NCBI GenBank assembly: GCA_003516765.1
Contig: DPCD01000186.1
Location: 1 to 11,030 of the forward strand
Reading direction: 5' to 3'
Source of the DNA: Clostridiales bacterium
Lineage (GTDB): Bacteria > Bacillota > Clostridia > Oscillospirales > Oscillospiraceae
Length of the DNA stretch: 11,030 bases
Within the stretch, counting starts at the first letter, position 1, and each line of letters starts with the position of its first letter. Made by a program: the position numbers and the translations under genes. Shown here one piece after another: positions 6,252-11,030 of this stretch. A model generated the notes under the pieces. The model worked only from the letters and a program-made list of their open reading frames with translations. It did not search any database and had not been told where the DNA came from.

Positions 6252-8049
6252 CGAGCTTCAACACCGCCATGAACGCCTCCGACGGCACGGACACCGTGCC
6301 GAACGTGCGCATGCGCTTTTTGCCTTCCTTCTGTTTTTCCAGCAGCTTCTTCTTTCGCGTGATATCGCCGCCGTAGCACTTTGCCAGAACGTCCTTGCGC
6401 AGCGCCTTGATCGTCTCGCGGGCAATGATCTTGCCGCCGACCGCCGCCTGCACCGGAATTTCAAACATCTGGCGCGGAATGTTGTCTTTGAGCTTCTCGC
6501 AGATCTTGCGCGCTCTGGCGTAGGCGTTGTCCGCAAAGAGAATGAAGCTCAGCGCGTCGACCACCTCGCCGTTGAGCAGGATGTCGAGCTTGACCAGCTT
6601 CGACGGGCGGTAGCCCTCAAGCTCATAGTCCAGAGACCCGTAGCCGCGGGTGCGGGACTTGAGTGCGTCAAAGAAGTCATAAATAATCTCGTTGAGCGGC
6701 ATCGAATAGTGCAGCTCCACGCGCGTGGTATCGAGGTATTTCATGTCCTTGAATTCGCCGCGGCGGTTGGTGCAAAGGTCCATGATCGCGCCCACATACT
6801 CCGGCGGCGCGATGAGGTTCACCTTCGCATACGGCTCGCGCGCCTCGGCGATTTCGGCAGGGTCCGGATAGTTGAGCGGCGTGTAGACCTCCAGCTCCGT
6901 GCCGTCGGTCTTCGTGATCTGGTAGACGACGTTTGGCGCGGTCGTGATGAGGTCGAGGTTATACTCGCGCTCGAGCCGCTCCAGGATAATCTCCATGTGT
7001 AAAAGCCCCAGAAAGCCGCAGCGGAAGCCAAAGCCGAGGGCAATCGAGTTTTCCTGTGTGTAGGACATGGACGCATCGTTGAGCTTGAGCTTTTCCAGCG
7101 CGTCGCGCAGGTCCTGATATTTGGACCCGTCCGCCGGATAGACGCCGGAGAAAACCATCGGCAGCGCCTCTTTGTAGCCGGGAAGCGCCGATGCCGCCGG
7201 GTTTTCCAAACCTGTGATCGTATCGCCCACGCGCGTATCAGAGACGGTTTTGATCGACGCCGTGAGATAGCCGACCTCGCCCGCGCCGAGCGCCTGCGCC
7301 GGGCGCATGCCCAGCGGATGCAGATAGCCGACCTCGACGACCTTGTAGACCGCGCCGGTCGACATCATTTTGATGTCCATGCCGGGCGTAACGACGCCGT
7401 TGACCACGCGCATGTAGACAATCGCGCCGCGGTAGGAGTCGTACTGGCTGTCGAAAATCAGGCACTGCAGCGGTGCCTCACGGTCGCCCTTCGGCGCGGG
7501 AACGCCCTTGACGATCATCTCCAGCACCGCATGGATGTTGATGCCGTTTTTCGCCGAAATTTCGGGCGCGTCCATTGCCGGCAAGCCAATCACGTCTTCG
7601 ATCTCGTGCTTGACCTCCTCGGGTCTTGCCGCAGGCAGGTCAATCTTGTTGATTACCGGCAGAACCTCCAGCCCGTTGTCGATTGCGAGATAGGTGTTTG
7701 CCAGCGTCTGCGCCTCAATGCCCTGCGAGGCGTCAACGACCAGCACTGCGCCTTCGCAGGCGGACAGGCTGCGCGAGACCTCGTAGTTGAAGTCCACGTG
7801 ACCCGGCGTGTCGATGAGGTTCAGAACATAGTCCTGCCCGTCGTCTGCACGATAATCGAGCCGGACGGCGCGCGCCTTGATGGTGATGCCGCGCTCGCGC
7901 TCGAGGTCCATGGAGTCCAGGATCTGGTCCTCCATCTCGCGCTTGTCGACAGTGTTGCACTGCTCCAGAAGCCGGTCGGCAAGGGTCGACTTGCCGTGGT
8001 CGATGTGCGCGACGATGGAAAAATTACGAATCTGGGAAAGTTCGGTCAT
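6241..8049 (-). CDS. lepA: Elongation factor 4 (LepA), ribosome-associated GTPase
   Basis: This is a 602-residue protein of normal EF4 length. GTPase motifs are visible: G1 AHIDHGKS (14-21), G2 in RGITIK (53-58), G3 DTPGH (80-84, with the catalytic His), G4 NKID (134-137) and G5 SAK (165-167). The later domains, including the EF4-specific C-terminal part (VPSEAFMAVLKLDDE at the end), are complete. EF4 binds ribosomes and affects initiation and recovery from stalled states. The ATG at 8049 has a GAGGAAG ribosome-binding site. It forms an operon with hemW, as in Bacillus. I found no convincing promoter just upstream. Confidence 0.97.
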   Translation of the reverse strand: MTELSQIRNFSIVAHIDHGKSTLADRLLEQCNTVDKREMEDQILDSMDLERERGITIKARAVRLDYRADDGQDYVLNLIDTPGHVDFNYEVSRSLSACEGAVLVVDASQGIEAQTLANTYLAIDNGLEVLPVINKIDLPAARPEEVKHEIEDVIGLPAMDAPEISAKNGINIHAVLEMIVKGVPAPKGDREAPLQCLIFDSQYDSYRGAIVYMRVVNGVVTPGMDIKMMSTGAVYKVVEVGYLHPLGMRPAQALGAGEVGYLTASIKTVSDTRVGDTITGLENPAASALPGYKEALPMVFSGVYPADGSKYQDLRDALEKLKLNDASMSYTQENSIALGFGFRCGFLGLLHMEIILERLEREYNLDLITTAPNVVYQITKTDGTELEVYTPLNYPDPAEIAEAREPYAKVNLIAPPEYVGAIMDLCTNRRGEFKDMKYLDTTRVELHYSMPLNEIIYDFFDALKSRTRGYGSLDYELEGYRPSKLVKLDILLNGEVVDALSFILFADNAYARARKICEKLKDNIPRQMFEIPVQAAVGGKIIARETIKALRKDVLAKCYGGDITRKKKLLEKQKEGKKRMRTFGTVSVPSEAFMAVLKLDDE

Positions 8050-8243
8050 AGAACGCTTCCTCTTTCAAATAGAATCAATGCCAGGGTGTGTTCTTTCAAC
8101 TGGTGATGTGACCGGCAGCGAGGAGTTTTCGTGGTGCGCAAGACATTTTTTTGCAGGAATACTGACGTATTTCAAGGAAAAATGACGCGGCGCACCGCTA
8201 AAAGGCCCGCTGTCCGGGTGCGTTGGGAGTTTTCAGATACACC

Positions 8244-8447
8244 CTAATATTCCTCAATCGTCACAAAATGCCCATCCACATCGCGGATATGGCGGAGATT
8301 CAGGCGATAATCCGGGAAGAAGAAACGGACGGTTTCTAAAAACTTCAGGAAGCGATCCCCATCGGCAATCGGTGGATCTTTTCCGCCAATTCTGCGGTTT
8401 GAAAAGCTTGATTTGACGAAAAATCTCTCGCCGAATCTGCTTGCCAA
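8244..8447 (-). CDS. Doubtful short ORF, hypothetical or gene remnant
   Basis: A 67-codon frame opens at a TTG (8447) and ends at TAG. There is no ATG and no clear ribosome-binding site. The frame continues open only a few codons upstream, to a stop near 8470. The product is basic and aromatic at the start (RFGERFFVKSSF) and ends in HIRDVDGHFVTIEEY, which vaguely recalls the tail of a larger enzyme domain, but I do not recognise a family. It may be a 3' fragment of a lost gene, part of a repeat, or chance. Confidence 0.2.
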   Translation of the reverse strand: MASRFGERFFVKSSFSNRRIGGKDPPIADGDRFLKFLETVRFFFPDYRLNLRHIRDVDGHFVTIEEY

Positions 8448-8492
8448 ATTGTGCGGTGTTGCCTTAAATCAATAAAAGGAGCCTTTCGCACG

Positions 8493-8517
8493 AGCTTACC
8501 ATCCGAGATGGAAAGCT
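8493..8517. repeat. Imperfect 11-bp inverted repeat
   Basis: AGCTTACCATC and GATGGAAAGCT pair at 10 of 11 positions around a CGA loop. No good T run follows on the minus strand, so it is not a clear terminator for the regulator gene ending at 8564. It could be a protein-binding site or part of a small repeat. Confidence 0.4.
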
Positions 8518-8563
8518 GATTTTGAAAAAACGATGCAGTGCTCCGGGTGACGCCGCGCCTGTG

Positions 8564-9223
8564 TTACAGGCAGTTACGGAGGTGGAGGTAGACCGTGTTT
8601 TTGGAGATCCCGAGCTGCTCTGCTACGAGGACAACGCTATCTTTCAGGTTAAAGATCCCGCAGTTGCTTAAGCGGAAAATGATTTCCTTGTTCTTGTTGT
8701 TCAGAGAGATATTCTTGTCGGAAAAGACCTCATCGCGAATTTTCACGACTTGCTTTTCGATGATCTCCCGGGAATTTTCCGCGAAAGTCTCGGAGAATAC
8801 ACGCAGATGCTCGGAGAAATAGTTTTCTCGAATGAACGTGGCGAGGGGCAGGTTCAGGAAGAAGTTGATACAGATAAAGCCGATGACGCGATGGTTTTCT
8901 CCGTGGATTGCAATGGTGGTGGAACGGATCGGCTCACCGTTCTTATTTTCAGTAAAATAGGTTGCATAGGGGGTGCCGTCGTGCGATTTTATACGTTCGA
9001 ACATCTCAAGGGCAAAGTCTGTGATGGGCGCGCCGATCTTTCGTCCGGTATAGTGCCCGTTCATGATGCAGATCACGCCCTCGTCGGGATTTCCAAGGGA
9101 CTGTACCACAATTTCATAGCCGGTGCCGAGATATTCCGACAGTCCCTTCGCCAGACAGGTGTATGAGTCGAGAATGCAGAGGTCAGTTTTCGTCAGTTCT
9201 ACAGCAGTAATAGGTTCCGTCAT
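8564..9223 (-). CDS. YheO-like transcriptional regulator (PAS_6 plus HTH_22 domains)
   Basis: The 219-residue protein fits the YheO/DauR type. An N-terminal YheO-like PAS domain (about 18-130) contains the typical NGHYTGRKIG-P-TD-AL stretch (55-72) and GFICIN. A C-terminal helix-turn-helix (about 160-217) ends in DSVVLVAEQLGISKNTVYLHLR. PAS domains of this family are thought to sense small ligands; DauR, for example, controls D-arginine use in Pseudomonas. I chose the ATG at 9223, with a GGAAGG ribosome-binding site, over the open frame to 9316, whose extra residues are not family-like. The gene points away from the M42 peptidase genes across a 518-bp gap, so it is a natural candidate for their regulator. 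Ligand and targets cannot be read from sequence. It appears less GC-rich than the lepA side. Confidence 0.88.
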   Translation of the reverse strand: MTEPITAVELTKTDLCILDSYTCLAKGLSEYLGTGYEIVVQSLGNPDEGVICIMNGHYTGRKIGAPITDFALEMFERIKSHDGTPYATYFTENKNGEPIRSTTIAIHGENHRVIGFICINFFLNLPLATFIRENYFSEHLRVFSETFAENSREIIEKQVVKIRDEVFSDKNISLNNKNKEIIFRLSNCGIFNLKDSVVLVAEQLGISKNTVYLHLRNCL

Positions 9224-9525
9224 TGTCAGTTTCCTTCCATTTCGTTTTTCATTTTTCTTTGTTAAACTCTGCCATGTCGATACGCCATGCTTCCGGTGTG
9301 CCAAAGGACTGCGCAAGCATCGTCGGAAAAGATGCGTTTTTTCAGTTCGCTGTGTTCAGTGCAGAAAAGGAGACATTTGCGTGGTGGAGGGGGCGTGTAA
9401 TTTCAAAATAAAAGATTTTTTATTCGATGAAAAATTTTACTGTAATTATCGGCTGAAATTGTGCAGTATTCACATAATGCGAGAAAATAATTCCACACAG
9501 ACTAAAAAGAAATAACGTCTCCGTA

Positions 9526-9555
9526 TTGACAATTAATACATAACAACTGTATATT
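9526..9555 (+). promoter_or_regulatory. Promoter of the M42 peptidase operon
   Basis: A perfect TTGACA (9526-9531) is followed after 18 bp by TATATT (9550-9555), preceded directly by TG. A TATAAT at 9555-9560 is 23 bp from the -35 and less likely to pair with it. The predicted start is near 9562. A dyad ATACA-N7-TGTAT (9536-9552) overlaps the spacer and the -10 box and could be an operator. Confidence 0.75.
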
Positions 9556-9561
9556 ATAATA

Positions 9562-9713
9562 AAATAGCGAGAAAAGCAAGCGGGCAGATTGAGGAAAGTT
9601 ACAAATCCATCCAGTACCTTGTCGAATGACAAAATGAATGCCGGTACGGCATGAATGGAAGGTGCAAAACCGCTGTTTGATGGTCTGTACGATCTCGCTG
9701 TTTCATGAGCGGT
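9562..9713 (+). ncRNA. Putative structured 5' leader (riboswitch-like candidate)
   Basis: By hand, the leader can form an 11-bp closing stem (9562-9572 with 9693-9703, one G-U) that starts at the predicted transcript 5' end. Inside are a 5-bp stem (9579-9583 with 9670-9674), a hairpin TTGTC-GAAT-GACAA (9619-9632) and a hairpin ATGCC-GGTAC-GGCAT (9638-9652). The loop of the last can pair with GTACC at 9614-9618 as a pseudoknot. ACCGCT at 9669-9674 can instead pair with AGCGGT at 9708-9713, just upstream of the ribosome-binding site, which would break the inner stem. This is an attractive switch layout, but several stems are only 5 bp and may be chance. I recall no known class that matches. Confidence 0.35.
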
Positions 9714-9741
9714 AGTTTATTTAACAAGGAGGTAATGTGGT

Positions 9742-10782
9742 TTGGTTTGCGATTTTTTGTTAGAGTATTGCAATAGACCGTTTGTTTCAGGGTTTGAGCA
9801 AATGACTCCGGATTTGCTTCCCAAGTATTTTATGCCGTTCTCGGATACGTACGAGAATGACAGACGCGGCAGTTATATTTTCTCCAAAAAGGGAGAAACG
9901 TCACGCAGCGTTATGCTTGAGGCGCATGTCGATGAGTTGGGCTTCATGATCACGGAAGTGATGGCAGATGGATTTTTGCGATTCTCTCCTGTCGGATACT
10001 ATAACACGCTGTGTCTGGAATGCCAAGATGTCGTCATTTACGGTAAGAAAGAAGTCCCCGGCGTCATTTGTGCACGCCCGGACAAGCCGCAGGATGCAAA
10101 GAATATCATCAACCTGCGCACGGACTGGCTTTATATCGATACCGGTCTTTCTCTCGACGAGGTAAAGAAACTTATTCAGCCGGGTGATGTTGCGCTGATA
10201 CGCCGCAAGCCCTTTATGCTGGACGGCGATATCATGTGTGCCAGAGGAATGGACGATAAGGCGGGCGTTGCAGTTATGCTGGCGGCAGCGCAGGAGCTGG
10301 AAAAGCTTCCGCACAGCAGCACGATCTATTATTCCGCTGCCGTACAGGAAGAAGGTCCCGGCCTCGGCGGACAGGTCGCAACCTACAAAATCCACCCGGA
10401 CATTGCATTCGCGTTTGACGTGGGCCATGGATGGGCGGAAGACCTCCCCGAAGATGAGATGCTCAAGCTGGGCGGCGGTCCAGCGCTCGCCATCGGCGGA
10501 CGCTTTCATCCCGGCATGGTGAAGAAGTTCATTTCGATCTGTGAACGCTACGGCATCCGGTATCAGCTGGAACCAACGCCCGCAGCCAGCGGCACGGACG
10601 CGGAGAGCATTCAGACGAATCGGGACGGCGTACCGGTTCTGCTCATTTCCATCCCGCTTCGCTATATGCATACCGGCGTAGAGACCGGATGTGTGACCGA
10701 TATTGAAAACATCGGCAAGGCTGTGGCACATATGATTTCTGAGATCGATCAGGAGAATTGGGAGGGACTGCTATGTCACTGA
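9742..10782 (+). CDS. M42-family metallopeptidase (glutamyl aminopeptidase/endoglucanase M-like)
   Basis: The 346-residue protein has the normal M42 length. These are cytoplasmic, often dodecameric (TET) dimetal aminopeptidases that finish degradation of short peptides. Visible ligand motifs are AHVDELG (H62, D64), MDDKAG (bridging D171), VQEEGPGLGG (catalytic and metal Glu pair at 203-204), FAFDVGHG (D226) and PLRYMHTGVE (H310); SGTDAE (283-288) is also typical. All metal ligands are present, so it should be active. The start is TTG at 9742, nine bases after AAGGAGG. The ATG at 9735 is in another frame, only 2 nt from the ribosome-binding site, and leads to a stop after 13 codons. The frame has a stop at 9733-9735, so no longer start is possible. 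The next gene overlaps its end by 10 bp. Confidence 0.93.
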   Translation: MVCDFLLEYCNRPFVSGFEQMTPDLLPKYFMPFSDTYENDRRGSYIFSKKGETSRSVMLEAHVDELGFMITEVMADGFLRFSPVGYYNTLCLECQDVVIYGKKEVPGVICARPDKPQDAKNIINLRTDWLYIDTGLSLDEVKKLIQPGDVALIRRKPFMLDGDIMCARGMDDKAGVAVMLAAAQELEKLPHSSTIYYSAAVQEEGPGLGGQVATYKIHPDIAFAFDVGHGWAEDLPEDEMLKLGGGPALAIGGRFHPGMVKKFISICERYGIRYQLEPTPAASGTDAESIQTNRDGVPVLLISIPLRYMHTGVETGCVTDIENIGKAVAHMISEIDQENWEGLLCH

Positions 10783-11030
10783 AAGCATTATGCGAATGCA
10801 GCGGCGCTCCCGGTGGGGAGAAAGAAGTTCGCCAGTATATCGCAGCGGAACTTGAGCGCATTGGATGCCCATATGAAATCGACAATCTGGGCAACGTGAT
10901 CGCGCACCATCCCGGCAAGTCCGGAGAGCAGAAAGTCCTTTTTGCAGCGCACATGGATGAGCCTGCTCTGATGATCTGTGATGTGACGGAGAGAGGCTTC
11001 CTGAGATTTAAGGCAGTTGGCACCCGCGTT
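10773..11030 (+). CDS. Second M42-family metallopeptidase (3' end outside the window)
   Basis: An ATG at 10773 opens 86 codons that run off the window edge. The N-terminus (CECSGAPGGEKEVRQYI, then IDNLGNVIAHHPG and VLFAAHMDEPALMI) matches the start of M42 peptidases, with the metal ligands H60 and D62 in AAHMDE. DEPALM replaces the more usual DE(I/V)G, a local variation. A GGAGGG ribosome-binding site lies inside the end of the previous gene, and the 10-bp overlap indicates one operon with translational coupling. The two peptidases differ clearly in their N-terminal parts, so they are paralogues rather than a recent duplication. They may form mixed complexes or have different substrate preferences. 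The catalytic half is not in view. Confidence 0.88.
   Translation, partial: MSLKALCECSGAPGGEKEVRQYIAAELERIGCPYEIDNLGNVIAHHPGKSGEQKVLFAAHMDEPALMICDVTERGFLRFKAVGTRV

Larger units (their letters stand above)
8050..8563. other. Intergenic region upstream of lepA without a confident gene
   Basis: About 0.5 kb separates the lepA start from the end of the YheO-like regulator, which is read on the same strand. It holds a doubtful short minus-strand ORF (8244-8447), an imperfect inverted repeat (8493-8517), a short palindrome-like AAAGG-AG-CCTTT (8475-8486) and a weak 6-bp stem (8191-8196 with 8217-8222). It must contain the lepA promoter, but no good -35/-10 pair was found. It may be a degraded insertion or an interspersed repeat. 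Confidence 0.5.
9224..9741. other. AT-rich divergent intergenic region between regulator and peptidase genes
   Basis: No protein-coding gene is supported in these 518 bp. The left part (9224-9520) should hold the regulator's promoter; the best minus-strand match, GATAAT with a poor -35 near 9445-9470, is weak. The right part holds the peptidase promoter (9526-9555), a possible operator dyad and a leader that may be structured (9562-9741). The stretch around 9400-9570 is clearly richer in A and T than the flanking genes. Confidence 0.6.

Noticed and set aside
8050..8100. lepA promoter with TTGAAA at 8098-8093
   Set aside because: No acceptable -10 lies 16-19 bp downstream, and the start would fall in the ribosome-binding site.
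6181..8106. Two large plus-strand frames opposite lepA
   Set aside because: They are shadows of the GC-rich lepA coding sequence with no start signals and no recognisable domains.
8191..8222. Terminator between the orphan ORF and lepA
   Set aside because: The stem is only 6 bp with a long loop, and the T run on the minus strand is displaced by several bases.
9562..9741. Assignment of the peptidase leader to a known riboswitch or to RNase P RNA (because of GAGGAAAG)
   Set aside because: The short GAGGAAAG match is not followed by the other conserved RNase P segments, and none of the conserved cores I can recall for TPP, SAM, lysine, glycine, cobalamin, c-di-GMP, fluoride or guanidine classes is present.

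Overview
The window looks like chromosomal DNA of a moderately GC-rich Gram-positive anaerobe. Class Clostridia, perhaps an Oscillospiraceae-type gut organism, is my inference. The grounds are a YidC with a lipoprotein-type signal (Gram-positive style), a Jag protein encoded directly after yidC, strong AGGAGG ribosome-binding sites, consensus TTGACA/TATAAT promoters, and a YheO-type regulator facing M42 peptidases. No taxonomic search was possible. No tRNA, rRNA, CRISPR array, insertion sequence or phage gene was seen.

Layout, left to right. (1) 1-125: tandem short hairpins ending in an intrinsic terminator. (2) 126-1316 (-): a PLP-dependent class I/II aminotransferase with its own promoter, an operator-like dyad in that promoter and a 14-bp palindrome in the leader. 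(3) 1531-4974 (-): the classical rpmH-rnpA-yidD-yidC-jag operon, read from a near-perfect promoter at 4945-4974 to a 12-bp-stem terminator at 1531-1564. It makes ribosomal protein L34, the RNase P protein, the YidD insertion factor, the YidC insertase and the RNA-binding Jag/KhpB protein. (4) 5028-8049 (-): lepA-hemW, overlapping by 11 bp: the elongation factor 4 GTPase and the HemW radical-SAM heme chaperone. (5) 8050-8563: about 0.5 kb without a confident gene, holding a doubtful short ORF and an imperfect inverted repeat. (6) 8564-9223 (-): a YheO-like PAS/HTH regulator. (7) 9224-9741: a long AT-rich intergenic region with a promoter and a leader that may be structured. (8) 9742-11030 (+): two consecutive, overlapping M42-family metallopeptidase genes, the second cut by the window edge.

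The left and middle parts are housekeeping functions: ribosome and RNase P production, membrane protein insertion, translation and heme delivery. The rpmH-to-jag cluster usually lies beside dnaA and is often followed by mnmE/mnmG. Here it is preceded by lepA-hemW and followed by an aminotransferase, so the usual origin-proximal order is broken on both sides. The right part looks like an accessory peptide-utilisation locus: a divergently encoded sensor-regulator next to tandem peptidases. The least explained sequence is the roughly 180-nt leader of the peptidase operon. By eye it can form a closing stem that starts at the predicted transcript 5' end, internal hairpins, a possible loop pseudoknot and two mutually exclusive pairings near the ribosome-binding site. 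It does not match any riboswitch class I can recall. I found no clear evidence of an entirely new multi-gene system.
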